NCBI GenBank assembly: GCA_951812575.1
Contig: OX638322.1
Span: forward strand, 2,727,925-2,791,924
DNA: 64,000 nt
Origin: Candidatus Binatia bacterium
GTDB taxonomy: Bacteria; Desulfobacterota; Binatia; Bin18
Reading direction: 5' to 3'
Of the stretch, positions 32,907 to 41,629 are shown piece after piece (the stretch's first letter is position 1; the number at the start of each line of letters is the position of its first letter). The notes under the pieces are model-generated. The model saw only the letters and a list, made by a program, of their open reading frames with translations. It was not told where the DNA came from and made no database searches. The position numbers and the translations under genes are program-made.

Positions 32907-34175
32907 ATGCAACCTCACTATCCTGACTCTATCGACGATATTGACCTGTCGAACTGGGCCTTCTGGCGCAAAAGTCTGGAAGAACGAGAAGGCGCTTTTG
33001 CCCTACTGCGCAAAGAGCACCCCGTTGCATTTTTTGAGGAAGGCGAAACCAGCGTTCCGATACAGGGGGAGGGCTATTGGGTGTTGAGCCGGCATGCCGA
33101 TGTGCTCCACGCCAGCTTGAATTCCCAGATCTTTTCCTCAGCCAAAGGCATTACCCTCATGGATACTCCGCCCGAAGCGCGGGAATCTTTCGGCTCCATG
33201 ATTGTGATGGACGATCCTCGGCATAAAAGACTCCGTAGTCTGGTGTCACAAGCCTTCACCCCGCGTCACTTACGGCAGGTCGAAAACGACGTGCAGGAGG
33301 CTGCACGGCGGGTGATTAATGCCGTTATTGAACGGGGCGAGTGTGACTTTGTCGATGCCATTGCCGCGCCGTTTCCGATTCAAATTATCTGTGACATATT
33401 GGGTGTCCCTGAGAGTCAGCACGCCTTTGTCTTCGAGCAAACCAATATCATCTTGGGAGGCATAGACCCCGAGTACGGAACAGAGGATCTGGCCGAGCGA
33501 TTCGCGGCGGTGATACAGGCCGGTCAGAGCCTCAGTCAGCTTATGGCTGATATGCGCCAACAGCGCCTCCGGCATCCCACCGACGATCTGACTTCAGCCC
33601 TCGTGTACGCCGAACTTGACGGGGATCGTCTGACTGACCAGGATCTATGCTCTTTTTTCGTCCTCCTGGTTGCCGCCGGCAATGAGACCACGCGCAATGC
33701 GATTAGCCACGGCATCAAGCTCCTGAGTGACTTTCCGGACCAGCGTGCGCTGTGGCAGTCGGATTTTGACGCCTATGCCAAGACCGCTATCGAAGAGATT
33801 GTCCGCTGGGCCAGCCCGGTCATTTATATGCGGCGCACGACAACCTGTGACACCGAGATCGGTGGCCAGCCGCTGTGTCAGGGTGAGAAGGTCTTCCTTT
33901 TGTATGCCTCGGCCAATCGGGATGAAGCGGTCTTCGCAGACCCGTATGGCTTTGATATTACGCGGAGTCCGAATGAGCATCTCGGATTTGGGGCGGGCGC
34001 CCACTTCTGCTTAGGGGTAAACCTGGCCCGGCGGGAGATGGCAGTCTTGTTCCGGGAACTCTTTCAGCGTCTTCCGGACCTTGAAATCACTGGAGAACCC
34101 GAGCGGCTGACGCATAATTTTATTCACGGGATTAAGCATCTGCCGTGTCGCTTCTCGCCAGGACCGATTATCTGA
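32907..34175 (+). CDS. Cytochrome P450
   Basis: 422 residues, ATG 32907 behind GAAGGAGAGGT. Heme loop GFGAGAHFCLGVNLARREMA, I-helix VAAGNETTRNAI, ExxR motif EEIVRWASPVIYMRRT (the WASPV.. MRRT block is typical of CYP124/125/142-like and related families). DDPRHKRLRSLVSQAFTPRH is the C-helix region. It may hydroxylate a hydrophobic chain. It is 20 bases after the NTR-domain gene and 55 bases before the SDRs that could oxidise the resulting alcohol. Distinct from the P450 at 29930. Confidence 0.93.
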   Translation: MQPHYPDSIDDIDLSNWAFWRKSLEEREGAFALLRKEHPVAFFEEGETSVPIQGEGYWVLSRHADVLHASLNSQIFSSAKGITLMDTPPEARESFGSMIVMDDPRHKRLRSLVSQAFTPRHLRQVENDVQEAARRVINAVIERGECDFVDAIAAPFPIQIICDILGVPESQHAFVFEQTNIILGGIDPEYGTEDLAERFAAVIQAGQSLSQLMADMRQQRLRHPTDDLTSALVYAELDGDRLTDQDLCSFFVLLVAAGNETTRNAISHGIKLLSDFPDQRALWQSDFDAYAKTAIEEIVRWASPVIYMRRTTTCDTEIGGQPLCQGEKVFLLYASANRDEAVFADPYGFDITRSPNEHLGFGAGAHFCLGVNLARREMAVLFRELFQRLPDLEITGEPERLTHNFIHGIKHLPCRFSPGPII

Positions 34176-34230
34176 CTCACTCTTCTCTGATACACCCTTT
34201 CAAGAAACCAACCGAAACAGGAGGAAACGT

Positions 34231-34992
34231 ATGGCAGGATTGACCGAGGGAAAAGTTGCGCTTGTCACCGGCGCAGGCTCGGGTATTGGACGGCAAACGG
34301 CGCTCGCTTTTGCGCGGGAAGGCGCTCAGGTTGTTGTCTCGGACATTGTGGCTGAGGGCGGTGAGGAAACCGTGCAGCAGATCTCTGCTGCGGGCGGACA
34401 GGCCACCTTTGTGAAAGTAGATGTCGCTCAAGCCGGCGAGGTTGAGGCATTAGTCAACACGGCGGTTGAAACCTATGGCCGCCTCGACTGCGCGTTCAAT
34501 AATGCGGGCATCGAGGGCGAGCAGTCCCCCACCACTGAGTGTAGCGAAGCCAACTGGGAGCGGGTCGTGGCTATCGACCTGAAAGGCGTCTGGCTGTGTC
34601 TCAAGTATGAAATTCCACAGATGCTCAAACAGGGCGGCGGAGCCATTGTCAACACGGCCTCTGTCGCCGGGCTGGTGGGCTTTCAGGGTATCGCTCCCTA
34701 TGTTGCAGCCAAGCACGGGGTCGTGGGACTGACAAAAACAGCGGCCCTGGAATATGCCAAGGCCGGGATTCGGGTCAATGCAGTCTGTCCCGGTGTGATT
34801 GATACTCCCATGGTCCAGCGGGCCTTCAGCCACAATCCGCAGTTGGCGGAGTCGGTCGCCGCAGTCGAGCCGGTCGGTCGGCTCGGCCAGCCCCAGGAAA
34901 TTGCCGAGGCCGTGGTGTGGCTGTGTTCCGATGCGGCCTCGTTTGTAACGGGTCACCCCATGGCGGTCGATGGCGGTCTGGTCACCCAATAG
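34231..34992 (+). CDS. Short-chain dehydrogenase/reductase (copy 1 of tandem pair)
   Basis: 253 residues, ATG 34231 behind ACAGGAGGAAACGT. Classical SDR motifs: TGAGSGIG at the N-terminus, NNAGIEG, the catalytic Ser in NTASVAGLVG and YVAAKHG (YxxxK). The C-terminal FVTGHPMAVDGGLVTQ is the usual glucose-1-dehydrogenase-like ending. It probably oxidises a secondary alcohol with NAD(+) (Asp in VVSDIV at the end of strand 2). A paralogue starts 20 bases after it and shares most residues, so the pair came from duplication. Confidence 0.9.
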   Translation: MAGLTEGKVALVTGAGSGIGRQTALAFAREGAQVVVSDIVAEGGEETVQQISAAGGQATFVKVDVAQAGEVEALVNTAVETYGRLDCAFNNAGIEGEQSPTTECSEANWERVVAIDLKGVWLCLKYEIPQMLKQGGGAIVNTASVAGLVGFQGIAPYVAAKHGVVGLTKTAALEYAKAGIRVNAVCPGVIDTPMVQRAFSHNPQLAESVAAVEPVGRLGQPQEIAEAVVWLCSDAASFVTGHPMAVDGGLVTQ

Positions 34993-35012
34993 GAGCCAAA
35001 TAGGAGGAAAAT

Positions 35013-35774
35013 ATGCCAGGACGATTGGACAACAAAATTGCACTCGTGACCGGAGCCGGGTCCGGTATTGGTCGGGCCACGGCGCTCGTCTTTGCCCGAG
35101 AAGGTGCCAAAGTCGTTGTGTCGGATATTGTGGTGGAAGGTGGTCAGGAAACCGTGCAGCAGATTGAAGCCGCGGGTGGAGAAGCCATTTTTGTCAAAGC
35201 CGATGTGTCGCAGGCCGCAGATGTGGAGACGCTGGTCGCAAAGACAGTTGAGACCTATGGCCGCCTCGACTGTGCGTTCAATAACGCGGGCATCGAGGGG
35301 GGTGTGAAACCGACGATTGACTGTACTGAGGAAGAGTTTGACCGGACGATTGCGGTGAACCTGACCGGCGTCTGGCTGTGCATGAAATACGAGATCCAAC
35401 AGATGCTCAGCCAGGGCGGCGGGACTATTGTCAATACGGCTTCGGCCGCCGGGCTGGTTGGCTTTCCCGGCCTGCCCGACTATGTGGCGAGTAAACATGG
35501 TGTGGTCGGTCTGACCAAGACCGCGGCCCTGGAATACGCCAAATCCGGCATTCGGGTGAACGCCGTCTGTCCGGGGGTGATTCAAACCCCCATGGTCGAA
35601 CGGGGAGCACAACTGTCTCCGGGATTCGATGAACTCGCCGTGTCCATGGAGCCGGTTGGCCGTTTTGGGCAGCCCGCTGAAGTTGGCGAAGCCGTCGTCT
35701 GGCTGTGTTCGGATGCGGCCTCGTTTGTGACCGGTATTCCGATGCAGGTAGACGGTGGCCTGGTAGCGCAGTAG
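35013..35774 (+). CDS. Short-chain dehydrogenase/reductase (copy 2 of tandem pair)
   Basis: 253 residues, ATG 35013 behind ATAGGAGGAAAAT. TGAGSGIG, NNAGIEGG, NTASAAGLVG and YVASKHG (YxxxK) are all present, and it ends FVTGIPMQVDGGLVAQ. Same length as the gene at 34231 and clearly derived from it or vice versa, but with a different substrate-loop segment (RGAQLSPGFDELAVSMEP against RAFSHNPQLAESVAAVEP). This suggests divergence in substrate. It is the last gene before a strong terminator. Confidence 0.9.
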   Translation: MPGRLDNKIALVTGAGSGIGRATALVFAREGAKVVVSDIVVEGGQETVQQIEAAGGEAIFVKADVSQAADVETLVAKTVETYGRLDCAFNNAGIEGGVKPTIDCTEEEFDRTIAVNLTGVWLCMKYEIQQMLSQGGGTIVNTASAAGLVGFPGLPDYVASKHGVVGLTKTAALEYAKSGIRVNAVCPGVIQTPMVERGAQLSPGFDELAVSMEPVGRFGQPAEVGEAVVWLCSDAASFVTGIPMQVDGGLVAQ

Positions 35775-35791
35775 CCGCCGTCGGTCCAATG

Positions 35792-35822
35792 CAAAAAAGG
35801 GACGCCTTGGGCGCCCCTTTTG
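35792..35822. terminator. Strong bidirectional intrinsic terminator
   Basis: AAAAAAGGG-CGCC, loop TTG, GGCG-CCCCTTTT. The stem is flanked by an A run on one side and a T run on the other, so it can end both the SDR operon (+) and the Spy-like gene (-). Confidence 0.8.
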
Positions 35823-35840
35823 CTTGATTACGCCGGGCGG

Positions 35841-36377
35841 TTAGCCGTTCTTCTCCTTCGTTTTATGCCGTTCGGCACATTCCTCGTGATGCCGTTCGGC
35901 ACATCCTCCGTGATGCCGCTTGGCGCGTTTCTCGGCCCAACGCGCCCGCATCTCCTCAAGCTTGGTCGCGGCCTGCGCGCGCTGCGCTGGGGTCAGTTCG
36001 GCACGGATAGCTAATGCCATGGTCAGAGATTCTTCAAATAGAGCCGATCTCAGCTGATTCAATTTGGCTTGCAGGGCAGTGAAGTCACCGGCTTCAACAT
36101 CCGACTCTCCCAGGAGGCGGTTCATGATCTCTTGACGGGCCTCCCTCAGACTCTTTTTGAGGCCGGTCAGACTTTCCCGATGTTTTTCCCTGATCGCCTC
36201 GATGCTGGCCTGCTGGGTTTCGCTCAGGTCCAGGTGCCGCAACACCCGCAAGGGGAAGGCCCCCGGCCCGCCCCAACCGGAACGCCCGTGTCCGGGGCGA
36301 GCGGACACGAGTGAGGTAAGCAGGAGTCCTGCCGTAACCACACTTGCACCGATGATGATCCATTTTCTTTTTGTCAT
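35841..36377 (-). CDS. Spy/CpxP-like periplasmic heavy-metal-sensor protein with His/Cys-rich tail
   Basis: 178 residues, ATG 36377 behind AAGGAGGTCGAT. The N-terminal membrane anchor or signal IIIGASVVTAGLLLTSLVSA precedes a helical domain with LTxxQ-type boxes (LDLSETQQASIEAIREKH and ELTPAQRAQAATKLEEMRAR). The C-terminus reads RHHGGCAERHHEECAERH, a His/Cys repeat encoded by 24-base tandem units, a likely metal-binding tail. Spy-like proteins act as periplasmic chaperones or sense metals. It is probably last in the transcript with the second Spy-like gene, the anti-sigma-like protein and the ECF sigma factor, 59 bases from its neighbour. Confidence 0.8.
   Translation of the reverse strand: MTKRKWIIIGASVVTAGLLLTSLVSARPGHGRSGWGGPGAFPLRVLRHLDLSETQQASIEAIREKHRESLTGLKKSLREARQEIMNRLLGESDVEAGDFTALQAKLNQLRSALFEESLTMALAIRAELTPAQRAQAATKLEEMRARWAEKRAKRHHGGCAERHHEECAERHKTKEKNG
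35867..35914 (-). repeat. Two 24-base tandem repeats inside the Spy-like gene
   Basis: GCCGTTCGGCACATTCCTCG-TGAT and the close copy 35891-35914, plus a partial third unit. They encode the repeated CAERHHE(E/G) pattern at the C-terminus. Confidence 0.8.
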
Positions 36378-36436
36378 ATATCGACCTCCTTGGTATATAC
36401 GTCTGTCTGATTAGACACGCGTGGACAAATTCCGGG

Positions 36437-36952
36437 TTACCTGGATTCGTCCGGTAGAGGAGAGGATTGAAAGTCCTGATGCCGGCCAAACCCGCGCCGG
36501 CCACGCCGGGGGCTCTTGTTGAGCCGTTCGAGCAATGAGGCGCGTTGCTCCGGGCTCAGCAGAGCGCGGACGCGGAGCATGGTCTTTAATTGCTCTTTGC
36601 GGAGTTCCGTCCGCAGGCCACCAATACGCTCGACTTGTTTCAATAATTCGACTTCCTGGGGCTCCTGTGCTGCCAACAGGCCGTGCATCTGCTCGCGTGC
36701 TTCGCGCAATTGACGCCGCAGGGTCCGCTTCTTGGCGCGTGAAGCGTCGATGATGGCGTCTACCCGGGCCAGGGTTTGTGTATCAAGCCCCAACTCCTCG
36801 ACAAGGCGCTCAAGGCGCAGACCGGGAGGTGTATGACGGGCGGACGGCCCTGGGGGCTGCGCCCAGCCGTCAGCCGCCCAGCCGCCCCATTCACACAGAG
36901 CGAATACAGCAACAAACATCAATATGCGGGTCTTTCTCATAACAGCCGTCAC
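36437..36952 (-). CDS. Spy-like periplasmic protein
   Basis: 171 residues from GTG 36952, overlapping the stop of the upstream gene (GTGA); ATG 36940 is an alternative that gives the cleaner signal peptide MRKTRILMFVAVFALCEWGG. The mature part is helical: LRLERLVEELGLDTQTLARV, a heptad-rich middle, and LLSPEQRASLLERLN, the Spy/ZraP-type LTxxQ box variant. The tail is basic and ends SSPLPDESR. It probably forms the same kind of dimeric cradle as the gene at 35841. In the ECF sigma transcript. Confidence 0.72.
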   Translation of the reverse strand: MTAVMRKTRILMFVAVFALCEWGGWAADGWAQPPGPSARHTPPGLRLERLVEELGLDTQTLARVDAIIDASRAKKRTLRRQLREAREQMHGLLAAQEPQEVELLKQVERIGGLRTELRKEQLKTMLRVRALLSPEQRASLLERLNKSPRRGRRGFGRHQDFQSSPLPDESR

Positions 36953-37377
36953 AACAGTTCAAAAGCATCAGCCAGGGCAAGATATTCAGCAGGAAGAAAG
37001 TCAGTCTGCGCTTCCGATTGATAATAGGCATACGCCAAAAGGCTGGCGTGAGAGGTTATGTCTTGCGTATTCGCCGCGTCGGTATCCTGTGCGAGTGGTG
37101 TTGAGGCTGACCGTGGAGTGAGGTCTTTGAAGTTCGGGTCGGAAACCTGTTGCGAGGGAAGTGCAAACCACAGTAGCACCGCACACGCCGCTGCAAGCAG
37201 GCTGGCGGGCCGCAGGAAAGGAAGCCGGGCCGAGTCCGCCAGCCGTTCGCTAAGCCTTCGGTCAAACGTCGCCTGACGCGCCGCCGAAAGTGGCTGGGGC
37301 GTATAGTGGTCGGCCACACGCTGAATAAAGCGTCGATCGTCGGGCCTGAGGTCTTTACGTTCATCTGAAGAGGGCAT
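36949..37377 (-). CDS. Single-pass membrane protein, putative anti-sigma factor
   Basis: 142 residues, starting two bases after the ECF sigma stop region (ATG 37377). The cytoplasmic N-terminus (DRRFIQRVADHYTPQPLSAA, RQATFDRRLSERL) precedes one membrane helix FLRPASLLAAACAVLLWFAL and a periplasmic C-terminus. No zinc (ZAS) HxxxCxxC motif is present. Position and topology fit an anti-sigma factor that holds the adjacent sigma factor. Homology is not recognised. It overlaps the next gene by 4 bases. Confidence 0.6.
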   Translation of the reverse strand: MPSSDERKDLRPDDRRFIQRVADHYTPQPLSAARQATFDRRLSERLADSARLPFLRPASLLAAACAVLLWFALPSQQVSDPNFKDLTPRSASTPLAQDTDAANTQDITSHASLLAYAYYQSEAQTDFLPAEYLALADAFELL

Positions 37378-37379
37378 GA

Positions 37380-37955
37380 CTACGCGCCTCCTGTCTCCGT
37401 TGCATCTCCTGTTTCGTCATTCAGGTCGGCCAACTCTGTGCGCATTTTTACCAGGGCGCGATGGAGATGGCTCTTCACGGTTCCGCTCGGGCTTCCCAGA
37501 AAATCGGCGCACTCCTGCACCGTAAAGCCCTCAAGATAGACCAGTACGAAGGCTTCGCGCTGCCGACGTGAGAGTTGGTCCAGGGCCTGAGCGATCCGCC
37601 GCCGCAACCCTGGATCGCTTTGCACGGCTGATGTTGGATCGGCGGGTTCCGCTTCACTTTCACTATGCCAGAGGGTCCGCACCGTCCGCCAGCGGCGATA
37701 GTTATGCGCCTGACGAACCAGGATACGATAGAACCATGTTTCGAGACTGGCCTCACCCCGAAAGCGGCCCAGCGCCTGATAGGCCCTGACGAAAGCCTCT
37801 TGGGTGACATCTTCAGCCGCGGCCTCGTCGCCGCCGACCAGGCGCCAGGCCAGCCGCCTCGCCCGGTCGCGCTGAAGGGCCACAAACGTGCCGAAACACT
37901 CCTCACGTTCAGCCGGCAGTACTCCCATCTCAGCTATTCCAACCCTAACGAGCAT
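37380..37955 (-). CDS. ECF RNA polymerase sigma factor
   Basis: 191 residues from ATG 37955 (GAGGAAG upstream; ATG 37928 is an alternative). Region 2: AEDVTQEAFVRAYQALGRFR with SLETWFYRILVRQAHNYRRW. Region 4: LDQLSRRQREAFVLVYLEGF with VQECADFLGSPSGTVKSHLH. No C-terminal extension. It heads a minus-strand operon with a putative anti-sigma and two Spy-like periplasmic proteins, so it probably answers envelope or metal stress by the CpxP/Zra type of logic. Confidence 0.88.
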   Translation of the reverse strand: MLVRVGIAEMGVLPAEREECFGTFVALQRDRARRLAWRLVGGDEAAAEDVTQEAFVRAYQALGRFRGEASLETWFYRILVRQAHNYRRWRTVRTLWHSESEAEPADPTSAVQSDPGLRRRIAQALDQLSRRQREAFVLVYLEGFTVQECADFLGSPSGTVKSHLHRALVKMRTELADLNDETGDATETGGA

Positions 37956-38034
37956 GGACGCAGTCTTCCTCTATTTGTATGAGACACCTGGATCAGGCAT
38001 TTGGGTTACACACGTATAAGGGTGAGAAACCCCC

Positions 38035-38526
38035 CTACGAGGGTTTTGACTCAGCCGCCAGTGCATGCAGCGCTTGACCGCTGAGCCGGTAGGGCAGCCA
38101 TTCGTCCATATGGCCCATGCCCAGACGATGGTAGAACTCGCGGGCGGGGTTCCAGTCCAAAACCTGAAGCTCCAGGCGCTGATAGCCGCGTTCGACTGAA
38201 AGAGCGGCCAGTTTGGCCATGAGCGCCCGCCCGACTCCATATTTACGCGCTGACTCGACGACAAACAGGTCTTCGAGGTAGAGGCTCGGCCGTCCCTCCC
38301 AGGTGGAGTAGGTCGCAAAGAACAGGGCAAAACCGACCGGCTTGTCGTTCCGCTCGGCAATCAGCGCCTCGAATCGGGGCTGTTCGCCAAAGCCGTCGCG
38401 CAGCAGGTCTTCTTGTGTGGTCTTGACCGCGTCCGGCTCGTTCTCGAATCGAGCCAATTCCCTGATGAACCCAAGGATGAGCGGCACGTCGTCCGCAGTG
38501 GCGGAACGGATGGTAATGGTAGACAT
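38035..38526 (-). CDS. GNAT-family N-acetyltransferase (SSAT-like)
   Basis: 163 residues from ATG 38526; a longer frame starts 24 bases earlier without family resemblance. ITIRSATADDVPLILGFIRE, EDLFVVESARKYGVGRALMA (the acetyl-CoA-binding Q/RxxGxG/A loop as RKYGVGRA) and LQVLDWNPAREFYHRLGMGH are GNAT motifs, most like diamine/spermidine acetyltransferases (LYLEDLFV, WN..A..FY). It follows the CCR gene on the same strand by 46 bases with a hairpin between, so the operon link is uncertain. Confidence 0.83.
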   Translation of the reverse strand: MSTITIRSATADDVPLILGFIRELARFENEPDAVKTTQEDLLRDGFGEQPRFEALIAERNDKPVGFALFFATYSTWEGRPSLYLEDLFVVESARKYGVGRALMAKLAALSVERGYQRLELQVLDWNPAREFYHRLGMGHMDEWLPYRLSGQALHALAAESKPS

Positions 38527-38540
38527 GGGGCAGCGGAGCC

Positions 38541-38562
38541 GGGCAACCACAGGGGGTTGCCC
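38541..38562. repeat. Dispersed GGGC-type hairpin, copy 4
   Basis: GGGCAACC-acaggg-GGTTGCCC, perfect 8-bp stem, followed by CTACGA. It sits between CCR and GNAT and is closely similar to 48432-48452. Confidence 0.7.
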
Positions 38563-38572
38563 CTACGACTCA

Positions 38573-39958
38573 TTACGGCTCGGTCTTCACCAGGCGAAAA
38601 TCGCCTTTGACGGCATTTCGGTACAAATTAATCTGCCCAATATGCCGCGCGCGGCCTTCCTCGTCCGTGACGCCCAGCCCTTCCTCCGGGGCGAGGCAGA
38701 GCACACCAATTTTTCCGATCTGCGTATTGTGGTGCACCCGATAGGCTGCCTCACCGGTCTCGGCCAGGGGATAGGTCTCCGACAGGAGGGGATGAATGGC
38801 GCGTTTGCAGACCAACCGATTCGCCTCCCAGGCTTCTCTGTAGTTGGCAAAGTGCGAGCCGATGATGCGCTTCTTGTGCATCCACAAATAGCGGTTGTCG
38901 TACTCGTGATTATAGCCGCTGGTCGAAGCGCAGGTGACGACCTGCCCCCCAGGGCGGGCAATAAAGACGCTCGCCGCAAAGGTTTCATGGCCCGGATGCT
39001 CATACACCACATCCGGGTCTTCTCCGCCCGTCATATCCCGAATCTGCTTGCCAAAGCGCCGCAGTTCGCCCAGGTTTTGCGACCCGTCTTCATTCCAGAA
39101 TTGGTAGCCTTCTGCATTCCGGTCAATCACCCAGCGCGCGCCGATGGTTTCGCATAACTTGACCTTGTCCTGGGATGACACCACACAGATGGGGAATGCG
39201 CCCGCGTTCAACACATACTGCAATGCAAAGCCGCCCAGCCCGCCAACCGCGCCCCAGATCAGGACGATATCGCCCTGTTTGATATGGGTACCGTTTTCGC
39301 TGACCAGCATACGATATGAGGTGGAGTTGACCAGCGGCATGGACGCCGACTCTTCCCAGGTAAGATGCGGCGGCTTGGGCATGAGCTGGTTGGCCCGGAC
39401 AACAGCAATTTCAGCCAGAGCGCCAAAATTGGTTTCAAAGCCCCAGATGCGCTGGTCCGGGTCGAGCATGGAATCGTCGTGGCCGTCCGGGGCCTGCATG
39501 TCCACATAGTTGCAGTGAACGGTGACTTCGTCGCCCGGCTTGAACAGGTTCACCCCAGGCCCGACCTTCAACACCACCCCGGACGCGTCGCTGCCCAGGA
39601 TGTGGTACGGCAGATTATGCCGGCTGTCCCACGGGCTTTTCTTGGCGTTTCGCTCCAGGAACAAAAACGTGGGCAGGGGCTCAAAGATGGCGCTCCAGAC
39701 CGTATTGAAATTGATGCTGGAGGCCATGATAGCGACCAGGGCTTCGTTTGGGCCGACCTCCGGTACCGACACTTGGTCAAGGTGCAGGCTCTTTCTAGGA
39801 TCTTTTTCCCAGGACTCAAGCCCCTGGAACATGTTCACGTCGTCTTTATGCGTGGTGACCGCCAGCATCGACTCCGGGAGCGGAAGCCCCTCAAAGTCTT
39901 CGGTTTTGGTCTGGCCATCCATGATGGCTTCACGGATATTCTTCATTTCCCTCGTCAT
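38573..39958 (-). CDS. ccrA: Crotonyl-CoA carboxylase/reductase
   Basis: 461 residues, ATG 39958 behind GAGGAGGAGC. It belongs to the MDR superfamily with the signature CCR N-terminus (KDPRKSLHLDQVSVPEVGPN, SSINFNTVWSAIFEPLPTF), the SDASGVVLKVGPGVNLFKPG block, IWGFETNFGALAEI and the active-site VYEHPGHETFAASV. The Asn, Phe-Glu and His that bind CO2 in characterised CCRs appear to be present (INFNTV, GFETN, EHPG). The NADPH-binding motif is WGAVGGLGGFALQY. The enzyme reductively carboxylates crotonyl-CoA or related enoyl-CoAs with NADPH, as in the ethylmalonyl-CoA pathway. Last of a four-gene minus-strand operon with CaiB, TPP and FAD enzymes. Confidence 0.9.
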   Translation of the reverse strand: MTREMKNIREAIMDGQTKTEDFEGLPLPESMLAVTTHKDDVNMFQGLESWEKDPRKSLHLDQVSVPEVGPNEALVAIMASSINFNTVWSAIFEPLPTFLFLERNAKKSPWDSRHNLPYHILGSDASGVVLKVGPGVNLFKPGDEVTVHCNYVDMQAPDGHDDSMLDPDQRIWGFETNFGALAEIAVVRANQLMPKPPHLTWEESASMPLVNSTSYRMLVSENGTHIKQGDIVLIWGAVGGLGGFALQYVLNAGAFPICVVSSQDKVKLCETIGARWVIDRNAEGYQFWNEDGSQNLGELRRFGKQIRDMTGGEDPDVVYEHPGHETFAASVFIARPGGQVVTCASTSGYNHEYDNRYLWMHKKRIIGSHFANYREAWEANRLVCKRAIHPLLSETYPLAETGEAAYRVHHNTQIGKIGVLCLAPEEGLGVTDEEGRARHIGQINLYRNAVKGDFRLVKTEP

Positions 39959-39998
39959 GGTTGTTTACTGCTCCTCCTCATATGATGCGTCGTTGGAA

Positions 39999-41615
39999 TC
40001 AGGGACGCGGATCGATTAACACGCCCGGATTCAGCAGACCCTGCGGATCAAGGGCGGCTTTCGCAGCCTGAAGGGCGCTGGCGAAGAGGTCCGGGCGCTG
40101 CTTCTCATACTGCGGACGATGGGTCCGCCCGACGGAGTGGTGATGTGTCACCGTGCCGCCATAGCGCACGACCGCCTCGGAAGCTGCGGTTTTGATCTCA
40201 TGCCATTGCTCCAGCTCGCTGCCTTTTTTGCCCATGCCGGTAAAGGTGAAATACGGCGCGGGACCGTCGGGATAGACATGGGTAAAGCGGCACGACAGCA
40301 CGCCGCCACCACACACCTCATCCAGCGCGCTTTGGACATCCCGCATCACCCCGGCGTGGAATTCGTGAAACCGATTCCACGGAATCGAACTCTCGGTGGT
40401 GTCGAATATCGCGCCCATGGCCGCCATGGTCGAAAAGGCGTAGGGCATACGAATAAAGGCGTTGCGCCAGTCGCCAACCGAGCCTCCCCGCCCTGTCGTT
40501 TCTCCACCGCCTTTAATCACGACCCCGTTAGGTGTCGTGCCGCCCAGATCGGTGCAGCACTCAAGCGCGCGGTTGATCCAGGCTTCGAGCGGATGGTCCG
40601 CAGATTCAAAGCCGAGCATGAGCAGGCTGCCGCCCGTACCATTGCCGACATTGTTCCGTTTGACCTCGGTCGGATCGAGAATGCGACAATTGGTGGGATA
40701 CAGGCCCGACTGACTGAGCAAACGAATCGCTTCTACCCCATTCTCAAATTTTTCAAAGTGCACCGCGGTTGAGGCCCGATAGATCGGACGATGCTGCAAG
40801 CGCATCCAGGCTTCGGTAATGATACCCAGAATCCCCTCCGAGCCGATAAACATGCGGTCCGGGCTTGGACCGGCGCCCGACCCCGGCAGGCGACGCGAAG
40901 CGACAATCCCGTTCGGGGTAACGACTCGGGTGGACTCGACCAACTCGTCGATATGGGTGTACAGCGTGGCAAAATGCCCGCCCGAGCGGGTGGCAATCCA
41001 GCCGCCCAGGGTCGAGAACTCAAACGACTGGGGGTAATGCCGCAGGGTATAGCCGTGCGGCTTGAGTTGGGCCTCAAGGGCCGGGCCGTACACACCAGCC
41101 TGAATGCGGGCCGCGCGTGAGGATTCATCAATCTCCAACACTTTGTCGAGATAGCGCAGGTCGATGGACACGCTCCCAGGGTAGGCGTCCCCCGTCGGAG
41201 GCTCGACGCCGCTGGTTACGCTCGATCCCCCGCCAAACGGAATAGCCGCAGCCCCCACCTGGTTGCACCAGTCCAAGACGGACACCACATCGTCCTCGGT
41301 CCTGGGAAAGGCCACCACATCGGGCGGGTTCGGGAAATCCAGACGGAAGGCCCGCACGATATCGGGCAGAGCTTTGCCATAGGCATGGGCCGCGCGGTCG
41401 TAGGTCTCGATTGAGCAGATGTTGGCAAGAGCCTCGGGCGGTGAGAGACGCGGCGTGCGGAGCTGGATGTCCTCAACGCGGGGCTCCGGGTCGAGGCTAA
41501 AATCGCTGGCCCCGACACTCTCGGCAATGCCCTTGGCGATATTTTTTTTCTGTTCCGGGGTCGGCTGTTCGTCTTCAAATCCCCAGCCCCAAATGGTGGT
41601 TCGACGCTGTGTCAT
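39999..41615 (-). CDS. FAD-binding oxidase, alkyl-DHAP synthase/glycolate oxidase type
   Basis: 538 residues, ATG 41615 behind GGAGGCAGC. VCGWNPxx-type FAD_binding_4 signatures are visible: FPRTEDDVVSVLDWCNQVGA, AAIPFGGGSSVTSGVEPPTG and GGWIATRSGGHFATLYTHID. The FAD_oxidase_C part includes YPDGPAPYFTFTGMG and VTHHHSVGRTHRPQ. The H-H-H near the end matches the alkyl-dihydroxyacetone-phosphate synthase branch. Other members are D-lactate or glycolate oxidases, which fit better with the TPP and CaiB neighbours. It starts 14 bases after the TPP gene and ends 40 before CCR, in one transcript. Confidence 0.85.
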   Translation of the reverse strand: MTQRRTTIWGWGFEDEQPTPEQKKNIAKGIAESVGASDFSLDPEPRVEDIQLRTPRLSPPEALANICSIETYDRAAHAYGKALPDIVRAFRLDFPNPPDVVAFPRTEDDVVSVLDWCNQVGAAAIPFGGGSSVTSGVEPPTGDAYPGSVSIDLRYLDKVLEIDESSRAARIQAGVYGPALEAQLKPHGYTLRHYPQSFEFSTLGGWIATRSGGHFATLYTHIDELVESTRVVTPNGIVASRRLPGSGAGPSPDRMFIGSEGILGIITEAWMRLQHRPIYRASTAVHFEKFENGVEAIRLLSQSGLYPTNCRILDPTEVKRNNVGNGTGGSLLMLGFESADHPLEAWINRALECCTDLGGTTPNGVVIKGGGETTGRGGSVGDWRNAFIRMPYAFSTMAAMGAIFDTTESSIPWNRFHEFHAGVMRDVQSALDEVCGGGVLSCRFTHVYPDGPAPYFTFTGMGKKGSELEQWHEIKTAASEAVVRYGGTVTHHHSVGRTHRPQYEKQRPDLFASALQAAKAALDPQGLLNPGVLIDPRP

Positions 41616-41629
41616 GCTGCCTCCTTGCG

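Noticed and set aside
35867..35914. CRISPR-like short tandem repeats
   Set aside because: Units are adjacent without spacers and lie inside a coding region.
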